Shown: positions 1 to 8,652 of the stretch, in pieces
Layout: each line of letters begins with the position of its first letter
How positions within the stretch are numbered: position 1 is the first letter of the stretch
The notes under the pieces: model-generated
The model's database searches: none
Told to the model about the DNA's origin: nothing
Seen by the model: the letters and a program-made list of their open reading frames with translations, nothing else
Source: Flemingiibacterium sp045634345
Lineage (GTDB): Bacteria > Bacillota > Clostridia > Oscillospirales > CAG-272
Length of the DNA: 36,911 nt
Assembly: GCA_045634345.1 (NCBI GenBank)
Contig: JAZRAB010000097.1
Location: forward strand, 1 to 36,911
Direction of reading: 5' to 3'
Translations under genes and position numbers: made by a program

Positions 1-42
1 GATTTCGAGTCAGCCCCGTTATGACCACTTCGATACCTCTCT
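1..42 (-). tRNA. tRNA-Ser (anticodon CGA), 5' half, cut by window edge
   Basis: Read on the minus strand from 42 to 1, the sequence starts with a seven-base acceptor half (AGAGAGG), then T8 A9, a D-arm with GTGGTCATAACGG, and the start of an anticodon arm CTGA-CTCGAAA-T. The anticodon would be CGA, reading serine UCG. The 3' half lies outside the window, so the acceptor pairing and variable arm cannot be checked. The isoacceptor call rests on the anticodon loop and on resemblance of the 5' half to clostridial serine tRNAs. Confidence 0.72.
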
Positions 43-77
43 GTATTAAATTGTGTGTCACACCAAGTGACCAATAT

Positions 78-106
78 ATTATACCACATTCGGTAATGGT
101 TGTCAA
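78..106 (-). promoter_or_regulatory. sigma-70/A promoter of tRNA-Ser
   Basis: On the minus strand a perfect TTGACA (101-106) is separated by 17 bases from a perfect TATAAT (78-83). The tRNA 5' end lies about 36 bases downstream. Spacing and boxes are consensus. Confidence 0.8.
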
Positions 107-199
107 GTGGTATGAGTAAATATTTAAAACATTTTCAAATAATTCAGCTGGGGTTTGTTGAGCTTTGCGTTTGATTTAAAATATACTCGACAATAAAAT

Positions 200-235
200 C
201 CGACTTTGTGACAAGGTCACAGAAGTCGGTATAAT
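200..235 (+). promoter_or_regulatory. trx promoter with overlapping inverted-repeat operator
   Basis: TATAAT at 230-235 is preceded at 18 bases by TTGTGA (206-211). The -35 region and spacer hold a perfect inverted repeat, TGTGAC-AAG-GTCACA (207-221). Arms CCGACT and AAGTCGG outside it extend the symmetry to about 13 pairs with one bulged base. TGTGA/TCACA half-sites are typical of Crp/Fnr-family regulators, and such a regulator is encoded next door. The palindrome centre lies near -28, which would favour repression. Binding by that regulator is inferred. Confidence 0.55.
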
Positions 236-296
236 GATGTGGTATAATATAAGTGCAAAAGCAAATAATATCAATAAACAGAAAGGAAGCAAAAAT

Positions 297-602
297 ATGT
301 CTGTAATTAATCTTGATAAAAATAACTTTAATCAAACCGTAAATACCGATAAACTTGTGCTTATAGATTTCTGGGCACCGTGGTGCGGTCCTTGCCGTAT
401 GGTATCGCCTATTGTCGATGAGATAGCTGAGGAGAACCCCGATGTTGTAGTAGGCAAGGTCAATGTCGATGACGAAGCAGAGCTTGCCCAAAAATTCGGC
501 GTCATGAGTATTCCTACGCTGATCGTAATGAAGGATGGGGCAATCATAAATCAGTCTGTCGGTGCGAAGCCGAAGGAACAGATTCTAGAGATGCTCAAGT
601 GA
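297..602 (+). CDS. trxA: thioredoxin
   Basis: A 101-residue classical thioredoxin, a cytoplasmic disulfide reductase that normally takes electrons from thioredoxin reductase. The active site WCGPC lies at residues 29-33, after the usual VLIDFWAPW strand. The cis-proline motif SIPTLIV follows near residue 74. Length is normal for the family. I chose the ATG at 297 because AGGAAG (284-289) sits seven bases upstream; the frame is open further back to 234, but that part overlaps the promoter. The stop abuts the stop codon of the convergent Crp/Fnr gene with no spacer, so the two transcripts must overlap at their 3' ends unless they end inside the genes. No thioredoxin reductase gene is nearby. 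Confidence 0.95.
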   Translation: MSVINLDKNNFNQTVNTDKLVLIDFWAPWCGPCRMVSPIVDEIAEENPDVVVGKVNVDDEAELAQKFGVMSIPTLIVMKDGAIINQSVGAKPKEQILEMLK

Positions 603-1274
603 TTATCTTGCAAGAGATCGAAGTCTTGATTTGTCAATAATTGCGATACCTTTGCGAGACACTTCCACTATCCCTTCGGAAGAGAAATATTTTAACATGC
701 GTGTAACGACCTCACGGGCGGATCCCATATATTTGGCGATCTGCTCGTGAGTTAATTTTATAGTATCCGAGCCGGTTTTAGAGGCTTCATCAATAAGAAA
801 TATCGCAAGCCTCTTATCCATGCTCATAAACAGTATCTGCTGCATTACCCACATTACATCGGAAAACCGGCTGACGGCAGTTTCGAGTGCAAATATTTTT
901 ACAGCCGGCACACGCTCGGAAATCGTCGCAAAAACGCCGCCGCTTACTACACAGCAAGTGCTGTCCTCCTCGGCGTCAACAAATACGTCAAAGGTTATAC
1001 TCTGTATAACGCATGAGGCAGAGAGCATACAAATGTCTCCCGGATAGAGCCTGTAAAGCGTGATTTCCTTGCCTTCGTCCGAAAGTATGTAGAGCCGCAG
1101 ACAGCCGGATTCAACCAATATCACACCGGTACACTCGCTGCTGTCATGCACAGTTGCACCTTTTTTATAATTTACAATTGATGACCCTCGGCATAAATCC
1201 TCGCGCTCACTATCCTGTAAATCTTTCCAGAACGGAAAGTGCTTTTCGTAAACCGGTATAAACGGACATTCCAT
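603..1274 (-). CDS. Crp/Fnr-family transcriptional regulator
   Basis: A 223-residue regulator. An N-terminal cyclic-nucleotide-binding-type beta barrel (about residues 25-120, with the GDICMLSAS turn) is joined by a long dimer helix to a C-terminal winged helix-turn-helix. The recognition part is LTHEQIAKYMGSAREVVTRML, typical of HTH_Crp. Cysteines are frequent (for example in MECP, DLC, ECT, ICML, SCVI and TCC), but there is no standard Fnr iron-sulfur ligand spacing, so the signal sensed is unknown. The start at 1274 follows GAGGGGG eight bases upstream. A longer open frame runs into the MATE gene and lacks a ribosome site. A palindrome of Crp/Fnr type lies in the promoter of the facing trxA gene. 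Confidence 0.88.
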   Translation of the reverse strand: MECPFIPVYEKHFPFWKDLQDSEREDLCRGSSIVNYKKGATVHDSSECTGVILVESGCLRLYILSDEGKEITLYRLYPGDICMLSASCVIQSITFDVFVDAEEDSTCCVVSGGVFATISERVPAVKIFALETAVSRFSDVMWVMQQILFMSMDKRLAIFLIDEASKTGSDTIKLTHEQIAKYMGSAREVVTRMLKYFSSEGIVEVSRKGIAIIDKSRLRSLAR

Positions 1275-1313
1275 TGACAAGCCCCCTCTGCGGATGGATG
1301 ATTGTTTTATATC

Positions 1314-1342
1314 ATTATACCATGAAAATGCGAATACGTCAA
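1314..1342 (-). promoter_or_regulatory. promoter of the Crp/Fnr-type gene
   Basis: On the minus strand TTGACG (1337-1342) and TATAAT (1314-1319) are 17 bases apart, about 40 bases upstream of the start codon at 1274. Confidence 0.75.
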
Positions 1343-1354
1343 TTGTTATGAATG

Positions 1355-2752
1355 TTAGTCGATAACTCTTGCTTCGTTTTTCGCGGCTTGTTTTCTCTTG
1401 ATTTCTCGTGCTACACGTATGAGAAGAACAGCGGCGAGAATTGCGGCAAGCGCGTTTACACCAACGAAATTCAGCCAAATTCCGTCAAGACCGAGTCCCC
1501 AAAGCGCACCCAGCATTAAGAGAGGGAAGACAAGCGCCACTGATACGGACATAATCGTCGCTTGTACCGGCTTTTCGATTGCGCTGAAAAAGCTTTGTGT
1601 AGTGACTGCTATCCAACGGAAAAGATAGGCAAAACAGAAAAGCCTTATTGCATGGGTAGAGATTTCAAGAAGCTTTACATCCTCGGCATTAGCGAATAGC
1701 GATGCGATAGCTCCGGAGAAGAAAAACATAATAGAAGTTGATACAAGACCGACTACAGCGGTGCCGATATATGAACGTCTTACAATTTGCTTGACGCGAG
1801 TGTAATTTTCCGCTCCCCAATTATATCCGATTGCAGGGGCGAGAGAATCGCTGATCCCATAGAGAAGCGGCCAGCAGAGATCGCTTGAGTACATGAGGAC
1901 AGCGTAAACCGCTACTGCAGTTGTTCCGCCGCCTTCGCCGAAAACTTTAACTCCGATAGTCATAAGAGAAATGTTCATAAGAATTGATGTGACACGTCCC
2001 GCAATATTGCTCAGGAAAATGGGTGAACCGCAGGCGGCAATTTGCTTAAACATTGCTATATGAAATTTTGGCTTTGCGAATTGAAGCAGTGTCTTTCTCA
2101 TTAGAAAAGGGATCATGGCAGTTACAGAACAAATGCACATTGCAATAGATGTAGCAAGGGCAGAGCCTACAACATCCATTTCGAGACCGAAAAGGAAAAA
2201 CACCAAAAGTCCGAGGGTTATCACATTGCAGAAAATGTTGATCACCATGCTTGTTTTGATGTAACCGCTTATGCGCAGATAGTTGTCCATTGCAAAAAAG
2301 ATAGTGGTCAGCGGACTGCAGAGCGCATATGTACGCAGATATCTGACGGACGTTTTGAGAAGTATATCGTCTGCTCCCATCATTTTTGATAACGGTTCTG
2401 CGGCAAAAAACATGATGCTTCCCATCAACAGAGATGCGAAAAATATCATAATGATCGAGCAGGAGAAAACATTGTTCGCGGTCGTGTGATCTTCGCGTCC
2501 AAGCGCGATGGAAATAGGCACCGAAGCACCGACGCCTATAAGATCGGCGAGGGAGAAATTGATCATTACGAGCGGCATTGCGATATTGACCGCCGCAAAT
2601 GCTCCCTCTCCGAGTGTCTGACCGATAAAAGCGCCCTCGATGATACTGTATATTGACATGGCGAACATGCTTATCATGCCGGGCAGAGCTACGACAAAAA
2701 ATAGCTTCCACGGCTTCATTGTGGCGTACATAATTTCAGCCTTCATTTTCAT
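1355..2752 (-). CDS. MATE-family multidrug/cation antiporter
   Basis: A 465-residue polytopic membrane protein with about twelve hydrophobic segments. The first half holds the family signature around SIYSIIEGAFIGQTLGEGA, followed by NIAMPLVMINFSLADLIGVGASVPISIALG. The second half repeats the pattern (NISLMTIGVKVFGEGGGTTAVAVYAVL and later helices). MATE proteins export drugs or metabolites in exchange for sodium or protons; the substrate cannot be read from sequence. The ATG at 2752 lies 11 bases after GGAGGT. An upstream extension to 2794 has no ribosome site. It is a single gene downstream of a terminator and upstream of the regulator on the same strand. The C-terminus is Lys/Arg-rich and cytoplasmic. 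Confidence 0.9.
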   Translation of the reverse strand: MKMKAEIMYATMKPWKLFFVVALPGMISMFAMSIYSIIEGAFIGQTLGEGAFAAVNIAMPLVMINFSLADLIGVGASVPISIALGREDHTTANNVFSCSIIMIFFASLLMGSIMFFAAEPLSKMMGADDILLKTSVRYLRTYALCSPLTTIFFAMDNYLRISGYIKTSMVINIFCNVITLGLLVFFLFGLEMDVVGSALATSIAMCICSVTAMIPFLMRKTLLQFAKPKFHIAMFKQIAACGSPIFLSNIAGRVTSILMNISLMTIGVKVFGEGGGTTAVAVYAVLMYSSDLCWPLLYGISDSLAPAIGYNWGAENYTRVKQIVRRSYIGTAVVGLVSTSIMFFFSGAIASLFANAEDVKLLEISTHAIRLFCFAYLFRWIAVTTQSFFSAIEKPVQATIMSVSVALVFPLLMLGALWGLGLDGIWLNFVGVNALAAILAAVLLIRVAREIKRKQAAKNEARVID

Positions 2753-2840
2753 TTTACACCCGCACCTCCCAAAAACTTGCTTTTCATAACACATTTATAG
2801 TTGAATACACTTTAAATTAAGATGTATTTATATTTTAAAA

Positions 2841-2876
2841 ATAAAAACAGACTATAATATTATAGTCCGTTTTTTT
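2841..2876 (-). terminator. intrinsic terminator after the FAD/Rieske gene
   Basis: A 12-pair AT-rich palindrome (2847-2858 with 2859-2870) is followed on the minus strand by TTTTTATTTTT. It is also flanked by seven T on the plus strand, so it could act in both directions. It lies about 65 bases past the stop at 2943. Confidence 0.7.
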
Positions 2877-2942
2877 GCTGTTGTCAATAGGTTAGGTGGT
2901 TTTATGGGCATTTATCCGACTGCGTTTTCTCGAAAATTTGTC

Positions 2943-4247
2943 TCAGGGCATATTCTTTTTATCATCAATGGCTGGGTTGTCGATAAGCTCTCCGTTTTCG
3001 GTAAAGCGTGAGCCGTGGCAGGGGCAGTCCCACGAGTGCTCGTCGGGATTATACTTCAAAGCACAGCCGAGATGTGGACAGCGCGGTGCTGTAGGGGTCA
3101 AAAGTCCTACTAGCGATTCAAAAGCATTGACGGCAAGCTGCGGGCGAAGCATACTGCGTGAGGGGGAGAAAACAGCGGCGTAGTCACTTTTCTTTTCGCG
3201 CACCAAGTCGGTCAGAAGCATAGCAGAGACCATTGCCGAGGTCATTCCCCATTTATTAAAGCCGGTCGCCACATACAAATCCGGCGTGTTCTTTGAGTAT
3301 TTGCCTATATACGGAATACCGTCAAGCGTCATGCAGTCCTGTGTTGACCACTTGCTCCGGATTTTTGCATTTGGATAATGCGCGGCGGCAAATTCTTCAA
3401 GCTCTTTCCAATTGCCTCCGCTTTTTCCTGTTCGGTGTGAACCGCCTCCGAGCAATAAAAGCTTTCCGTAATTACGAAAATACAAGCCTTTGTCAGACTC
3501 ATCGACATACATTCCATCTACATCCGCTGCATCCTCAATCGCTAAAACGTACGAGCGATGCTGATACAGCTTCAAAAAATATCCTCCGTGCTTGTTGAGT
3601 ATCGGAAAATGTGTTGCCACTATAATTTTTCTGCAATTTATTTCTCCGTGCTCGGTAATCGCTTTGTTTGGCATAAGCTCAATAACCTTTGTATTTTCAA
3701 ATATCGGAAGTCCCTCAGCGATCCCGAATACAAATTTGAGCGGATGAAACTGCGCCTGCTCTTTTATGAGCACGGCTCCTGCCGTTTTGAATGGCAATGT
3801 GGGAGTATCGGAAAATTCTGCTTTGAAGCCGAGACGACTCAGTGCGGCTATTTCCAGCTCTATTTTTGCGCGGTCGCACAGCGAGTACACATACGAATCC
3901 ATTTTTTCGTAATCACAATCAATATTGCGGCACAAATCCGCATATCTGAGTGTGGCACGTATCTGGGTGTCTAAATAAAGCCGGGACTTTTCTGCACCGA
4001 ACTGCTTTATCAGCTTATCGTATATAAGACCGTGTCCGACCGTTATTTTTGCAGTGGTATTCTCGGTGACACCACTGCATATTTGCTTTGCCTCAACCAG
4101 AATGCAATCAACATCTGCTTTTTTTAACATATACGCGCACAAAATCCCGGTAATTCCGCCGCCTATAATAAGCACGTCTGTATTAATGCTTTCCCTCAAA
4201 CAATCAAAATGGGTTCGCCCGGTGTATTCACTCCAAACAGATTTCAT
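2943..4247 (-). CDS. FAD-dependent oxidoreductase with C-terminal Rieske [2Fe-2S] domain
   Basis: A 434-residue fusion. An N-terminal DAO-type flavin fold begins with the dinucleotide motif VLIIGGGITGILCAYML (about residues 24-40). The C-terminal 60 residues form a Rieske domain with ligands in CPHLGC and CPCHGS. The same architecture occurs in Bacillus YhfW-like proteins and relatives of gamma-glutamylputrescine oxidase. It probably oxidises an amine or amino acid and passes electrons to the cluster; the substrate is unknown. No signal peptide is visible. The ATG at 4247 follows AAGGGGT by about seven bases; an in-frame ATG at 4292 has no ribosome site. A terminator follows, so it is likely monocistronic. 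Confidence 0.9.
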   Translation of the reverse strand: MKSVWSEYTGRTHFDCLRESINTDVLIIGGGITGILCAYMLKKADVDCILVEAKQICSGVTENTTAKITVGHGLIYDKLIKQFGAEKSRLYLDTQIRATLRYADLCRNIDCDYEKMDSYVYSLCDRAKIELEIAALSRLGFKAEFSDTPTLPFKTAGAVLIKEQAQFHPLKFVFGIAEGLPIFENTKVIELMPNKAITEHGEINCRKIIVATHFPILNKHGGYFLKLYQHRSYVLAIEDAADVDGMYVDESDKGLYFRNYGKLLLLGGGSHRTGKSGGNWKELEEFAAAHYPNAKIRSKWSTQDCMTLDGIPYIGKYSKNTPDLYVATGFNKWGMTSAMVSAMLLTDLVREKKSDYAAVFSPSRSMLRPQLAVNAFESLVGLLTPTAPRCPHLGCALKYNPDEHSWDCPCHGSRFTENGELIDNPAIDDKKNMP

Positions 4248-4306
4248 TTTACTACCCCTTTTTAAGGTAGTATCTGACGTTTTTAGCTTCACTATACCGA
4301 TATTTA

Positions 4307-4325
4307 CAAAAAAGAGAACCTCTTA
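4307..4325 (-). terminator. weak intrinsic terminator candidate after the GNAT-like gene
   Basis: On the minus strand a short AAGAG-GTT-CTCTT hairpin is followed by a T tract. The stem is only five pairs and lies about 70 bases past the stop at 4395, so the call is tentative. Confidence 0.35.
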
Positions 4326-4394
4326 AAGCTCGCGGTGCGAATGGTGATAAAATCTATCGAGTTCATTCTTCGCTGAGTTTTAGAGGCTCCGTTA

Positions 4395-5546
4395 TTATTT
4401 GTCTTCTTTATATGTAATATCCTTGATAAAGCATCTGCGGCGCTTGTGCTGTTCTTTTTCAAAGAATTTCCACTGTGCCTGTATCTTGGCGTTGGTTTCA
4501 AGCTGCGGCCCTGTCTCCGCGTACTTTATGCCGTTTTTGGTGGTGCTTTTTATGAAGTGGTCAAATATCATTGCGATAAGGGGCGTTCCCTGAAGCTCGG
4601 GCTTTATAGCGACCAGAAGCAGGTCTACGGTGTCGTTTTTTGACAGCGCCTTTAATACCGGTATCCAACCGAGAGGGAAGAGTCTTCCGCGGCATTTTCT
4701 GAGCGCGTCTGACAGTGATGGGACGGTAACACCGAAGGCAACCATATTGTTATCATTGTCCATGATAAAGCAGGCATAGTCGGGATTGACAAGCGGAATG
4801 AATTTCCCGGCGTATTTGTCTATCTGTCTATCGGTAAGTTTAACTACGCCGTAAAGCGGCGCATATGCTTCATTTAACAGCTCAAATACCTTTTTTACAT
4901 ATGGGCGGTAATCCGAACGCTTTTTCAAATCAGCTATATGATAAAGTCCCTGATGCTTGATTCGCTCGGCAAATCTCGCAATCATTTGGACTTCTTTTGA
5001 GTCGGGGGCAGGGACATTGATTCTGAACTCTATCCAGTCGGTATCTTTGGTATATCCGAGCTTTTCAAGATGATCCTTATAATACGGCGCATTGTAGTAT
5101 GTTATAAACATGCTCTTTCGGTCAAAGCCCTCAACGAGCATGCCCTCGCGGTCGAGATCGCAGAATCCGAGCGGTCCGTGAACCTCTTTACAGCCTTTTT
5201 CTCTTGCCCAAGTTTCAACCGCCTCAAAGAGTGCGGCGGATACTCGCTCGTCGTCTACAAAATCCACCTGCGAAAATCTCATTCGGTCGGTCTTCCAGGT
5301 CTTGTTTGATTTGTGGCTGAGTATAGCGCCTATTCTTCCGACGATTTTTCCGTTTTCGTATGCAAGAAAACATTTAGTCTCGCAGTATTCAAAAGCGGGA
5401 TTTTTCTTTTTATCCCAGTCATCTATATCATCTGAAAAAAATCCGGGTACATAATTCGGATTGTCTTTGTAAAGCTTGTTTGGAAAATCGACAAAAGCTT
5501 TTAGCTCACGCCTTGACTTCACTTCTTTTATGATTATATTTCCCAT
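4395..5546 (-). CDS. GNAT-like N-acyltransferase family protein (function unknown)
   Basis: A 383-residue cytoplasmic protein. The N-terminal half resembles a GNAT fold: CFLAYENGKIVGRIGAI (about residues 59-75) matches the central strands of acetyltransferases, and EVHGPLGFCDLDREGMLVEGFD is a strongly conserved stretch of this family. The second half (LNEAYAPLYGVVKLTDRQID, then IPVLKALSKNDTVDLLLVAIKPELQG) looks like a second, degenerate GNAT-like repeat. Homologues are common in Clostridia and Bacteroidetes without a known substrate. The ATG at 5546 is preceded by CGGAG at eight bases, and a consensus promoter lies about 100 bases upstream. It is probably a single-gene unit. Confidence 0.75.
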   Translation of the reverse strand: MGNIIIKEVKSRRELKAFVDFPNKLYKDNPNYVPGFFSDDIDDWDKKKNPAFEYCETKCFLAYENGKIVGRIGAILSHKSNKTWKTDRMRFSQVDFVDDERVSAALFEAVETWAREKGCKEVHGPLGFCDLDREGMLVEGFDRKSMFITYYNAPYYKDHLEKLGYTKDTDWIEFRINVPAPDSKEVQMIARFAERIKHQGLYHIADLKKRSDYRPYVKKVFELLNEAYAPLYGVVKLTDRQIDKYAGKFIPLVNPDYACFIMDNDNNMVAFGVTVPSLSDALRKCRGRLFPLGWIPVLKALSKNDTVDLLLVAIKPELQGTPLIAMIFDHFIKSTTKNGIKYAETGPQLETNAKIQAQWKFFEKEQHKRRRCFIKDITYKEDK

Positions 5547-5643
5547 AGAGATTTCTCCGTTTTATTTTCCTTTTTGTCGGTTATTTTCGGGGAATGTCAG
5601 ATTTTGAAAATAAATATTTGGTAATGGCATAACATATTATATA

Positions 5644-5672
5644 ATTATATTACGAAAATGTTTATTTGTCAA
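5644..5672 (-). promoter_or_regulatory. promoter of the GNAT-like gene
   Basis: On the minus strand TTGACA (5667-5672) and TATAAT (5644-5649) are 17 bases apart; both boxes are perfect. The leader to the ATG at 5546 is about 90 bases. Confidence 0.8.
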
Positions 5673-5708
5673 TGGATTTTGAATTATTTTGATATATAAT
5701 GTCGAATT

Positions 5709-7871
5709 TTATAGGTCGTGATTTTTATAATCATTAACATAAATTTTGACGCTTATAGCATCGATAGTTATATCTCCGTCCTCACGCACAATCACCGTAC
5801 ATCCGGCATGCTCTTTATCTGCAATAAGATTCCATGTTCCGGTTAAATGGTAGGAAAGGGAAGTGTTATATGGGTTAATGAGGACAAGTGCTTTTTCGCC
5901 GCCGTTATCCTCAAAGCATACCGCGAGAATCCCGTTTTCAAGCGTATCGATACCGCTAATAACCGCCGTTCTGCTTGTGAATACGGTGTATGATTTTCGC
6001 ATTTTAATAAGTCCTTTATAGTAGAGCACGGTTTCATATTCGAGACTGCCGGGCTTAAGCTGTGACCAGTCGATGTTATTTACATTATCGCTTGATTTGT
6101 AGCTGTTTTCATCGCCTCCCTTACTTCGCAGCATTTCTTCACCTGCCTGCCAGAAGGGAGTTCCCTTTGATATCATGAGTATTGCCGCGCCGAGTCTATT
6201 CATGGCAGCTCTCTCATCATCGGTGCTGTCCGGATTTGAGAGAAGAAGCTTATCCCATAAGGTGTTGTTGTCATGAGCGCTCATATAGTTTATGACCATG
6301 TCGTTTTCGACTGACCAATATTGAGCAAAGCCGTTGCCGCCATTGATACCGAACAGTACCCTTGCAAGCGATTCTTTTGCCTCGCCGTTGATGTAGCCGC
6401 GCGAGGTTCTTGAAAATGCGCTTCCCTTGAGCCCGTCGCGCATAATATCGTTGAATACCGCTATACCTCCAATAGCATCTTTTGTTGGAATTATTCTGCT
6501 GATATTGGATTGGTTTGCCTGCATACTGCCGTCGATTGTCGATCCCATGGTCCACCCCTCGCCGTAGATAATGGCGTTTGGGTTTATCGAATGAACGGCG
6601 TCCTCAATTTTTTGCATAGTATTAAGATCATGAAGCCCCATCAGATCAAAACGAAGACCGTCGAGCTTATATTCCCTCATCCAATAAGACGCTGATTCCA
6701 CCATAAACTTACCGAACATATATCTTTCTGACGCTGTGTCATTGCCGCATCCGCTTGCTGAAGAATTTGTGCCATCTGCGGCGTATCTGTAATAATAGTA
6801 GGGAACCGTCTTATTAAAATTGCTGTTTTTCTCATGTGTGTGGTTATACACAACGTCCATGATAACACCGATGCCCTCTGCGTGGAGTGCCTTAACTAGC
6901 TCTTTAAGCTCATGTATCCGTTCCTCACCATTTTCCGGACATAGAGAGTAGCTCCCCTCTGGAACATTATAGTTCTTGGGGTCATACCCCCAATTGAATT
7001 GAGCGTTGGGATCTGATTCGTCAACAGTGGCGTAATCAAAAACCGGCAGAAGATGAATATGCGTTACACCAAGCTCCTTCAGATAATCAATGCCGATTGC
7101 CTGACCGTGCTCATTTACGAGACCTCTTTCGGTGAATGCGAGGTATTTGCCCTTGTATTGAGACGCGGCGATTTTGTTTGAAAAATCCCTTACGTGAATC
7201 TCCCAGATGATTGCTTCGGAGTAGCTTGAAATTTTGCGGGTCAGCTCTGCTTTATCCCAATCAAACGGATTTGTGCGTTCAAGATCAACTACCATGCCGC
7301 GGTTGCCGTTTATAGCTGCCGCTTTTGCGTACGGATCTACCGCTTCCTGCGTACCGACGGGAGTGGTTATGCTGTATGTGTAGTACGTGCCGTGACCGCA
7401 GTTCTCGGTGAGAGACCAAATGCCCTTTTCGCCTTTTAACATAGTAGCTCTTTTGTATGCGTTTGTCCCGTGCCCCGTGTGAAAAAGGTTAAGAACTACT
7501 TGTGATGCAGTCGGTGCCCACACCTTAAAAGTTGTTTGATCACCGCATATGACAGCACCGAGGTCTCTACCGTCATAGTGAAAATTCTCGGCAAAGTATC
7601 GGCTGTCGAATATTTTGGTTGGAACAACATCCGCCTTTTGGCAGTTATCAATTGCTACTTGATAATTTTCGGATATTTCAAGACGTTCATCAAGCTCGAT
7701 ATATATGATATCAGACGGTGCGTTCACATCAGAAATACTCTTGATTTTAATTTCACTGCTGTTTTTATATACTTTTATTTGGTCAAAGCTCGAAATCGTT
7801 ATCGCAGGTGCGACAGTACATTTAAGCTTAAACTCATCAATCATTTCTGCAAATATAAAATCTGTTGCCAT
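5709..7871 (-). CDS. pulA: type I pullulanase (debranching alpha-glucosidase, GH13)
   Basis: A 720-residue enzyme that hydrolyses alpha-1,6 links in glycogen, starch or pullulan fragments. A CBM48-type module (about residues 105-195, containing TTFKVWAPTASQVVLNLF) precedes the GH13 barrel. Family marks are FNWGYDPKNYNVPEGSYS for the type I motif (classically YNWGYDP), DVVYNH, the nucleophile in DGLRFDLMG, the acid/base in IYGEGW, and YMSAHDNNTLWDK. There is no signal peptide, so it acts inside the cell, probably on glycogen or imported oligosaccharides. The first 90 residues are a poorly conserved extension. The ATG at 7871 follows GGGGGA at about ten bases. No other glycogen genes are adjacent. 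Confidence 0.93.
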   Translation of the reverse strand: MATDFIFAEMIDEFKLKCTVAPAITISSFDQIKVYKNSSEIKIKSISDVNAPSDIIYIELDERLEISENYQVAIDNCQKADVVPTKIFDSRYFAENFHYDGRDLGAVICGDQTTFKVWAPTASQVVLNLFHTGHGTNAYKRATMLKGEKGIWSLTENCGHGTYYTYSITTPVGTQEAVDPYAKAAAINGNRGMVVDLERTNPFDWDKAELTRKISSYSEAIIWEIHVRDFSNKIAASQYKGKYLAFTERGLVNEHGQAIGIDYLKELGVTHIHLLPVFDYATVDESDPNAQFNWGYDPKNYNVPEGSYSLCPENGEERIHELKELVKALHAEGIGVIMDVVYNHTHEKNSNFNKTVPYYYYRYAADGTNSSASGCGNDTASERYMFGKFMVESASYWMREYKLDGLRFDLMGLHDLNTMQKIEDAVHSINPNAIIYGEGWTMGSTIDGSMQANQSNISRIIPTKDAIGGIAVFNDIMRDGLKGSAFSRTSRGYINGEAKESLARVLFGINGGNGFAQYWSVENDMVINYMSAHDNNTLWDKLLLSNPDSTDDERAAMNRLGAAILMISKGTPFWQAGEEMLRSKGGDENSYKSSDNVNNIDWSQLKPGSLEYETVLYYKGLIKMRKSYTVFTSRTAVISGIDTLENGILAVCFEDNGGEKALVLINPYNTSLSYHLTGTWNLIADKEHAGCTVIVREDGDITIDAISVKIYVNDYKNHDL

Positions 7872-8043
7872 TTGAGCGTTTCCCCCGTCTGCGCTTTTTT
7901 ATATTATTTAAAATGCTCTGATTATATCCTTCCCGAAGCGGCTCACTATATTCATTTTTATACTCTGTATACGCCTATTATATGCCGTGCATCATACTTG
8001 GATTTATGCGCGCAAATTCCATATACATAACAAGCGAAAAAGT

Positions 8044-8073
8044 AAAGCCGGCATCTGCAAGGATGTCGGCTTT
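8044..8073 (-). terminator. bidirectional intrinsic terminator
   Basis: A GCCGGCATC/GATGTCGGC stem (8047-8055 with 8062-8070; one G-T pair) has a six-base loop and A/T-tract flanks that extend the stem. It lies 22 bases past the stop of the gene at 8095 and separates that operon from pullulanase. Confidence 0.75.
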
Positions 8074-8094
8074 TGCTAGTAAGCAGTTGGGGCT

Positions 8095-8652
8095 TTATTT
8101 TTTACTGCAAGCGATTACAGCGTCGAGATTGTCTAAAATAAACTGCTGTGCGCTTTTGTTATAAACTACAGTCTGATATTCACCGTAACGTCCTGTACGG
8201 GTTTCGGTTGATATGCCGATCTGCATTCCTGCCTCAGTCGGGCATTTTGCGGGTTTGCCGTCAGTACGCTCCTGTAGACATAGCATGTCTATACCAAGGA
8301 GCCACTCGGTTATATTGCGGTAAGAAAGCTTTTTCATGCTTTCATTGCCGGCGGCGTCATTTATTCTCTTAGCGATCTCGCTTATGGGAATAGGTGATTC
8401 GGAAAGCTCGAATTTTTCAAGCTGCTCAAAGCTTATTGAAAATGGAGCTTTTTTTACGCGCTTGCTTTTTGTGATTCCGCCGTTTTCACATACCTGACTC
8501 AAAATGTCCGACACGAATGAAAAACATCGTGACAGACGAGGATTGCTTGCGATATCATTCTCAGGGATAGGTTTGCCATCAAGTGGGTTTAGGCCATCTG
8601 CCAATTTATCAATAAATGATTTAGCATATGCTATTTTTTCAATTTCGGTCAT
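8095..8652 (-). CDS. conserved hypothetical protein
   Basis: A 185-residue soluble protein with no signal peptide, membrane segment or recognised catalytic motif. The N-terminus (KSFIDKLADGLNPLDGKPIPENDI) and the SRCFSFVSDILSQV stretch recall a conserved Firmicutes family of unknown role. The C-terminal half (IPISEIAKRINDAAG, then WLLGIDML and TEAGMQIGISTETRTGRYGEYQTVVYN) resembles a winged-helix-like domain often appended to such proteins. The start overlaps the end of the upstream flavodoxin-like gene by four bases (ATGA type), so the two are translationally coupled and probably work in the same process. The function is unknown. Confidence 0.7.
   Translation of the reverse strand: MTEIEKIAYAKSFIDKLADGLNPLDGKPIPENDIASNPRLSRCFSFVSDILSQVCENGGITKSKRVKKAPFSISFEQLEKFELSESPIPISEIAKRINDAAGNESMKKLSYRNITEWLLGIDMLCLQERTDGKPAKCPTEAGMQIGISTETRTGRYGEYQTVVYNKSAQQFILDNLDAVIACSKK

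Noticed and set aside
234..296. N-terminal extension of thioredoxin to 234
   Set aside because: It would begin inside the -10 box; the ATG at 297 has a ribosome site and gives the normal family length.
603..1478. A longer Crp/Fnr-type protein starting at 1478
   Set aside because: The extra 68 residues are Arg/Ser/Cys-rich, overlap the MATE gene and the promoter at 1314-1342, and lack a ribosome site; the ATG at 1274 has GAGGGGG.
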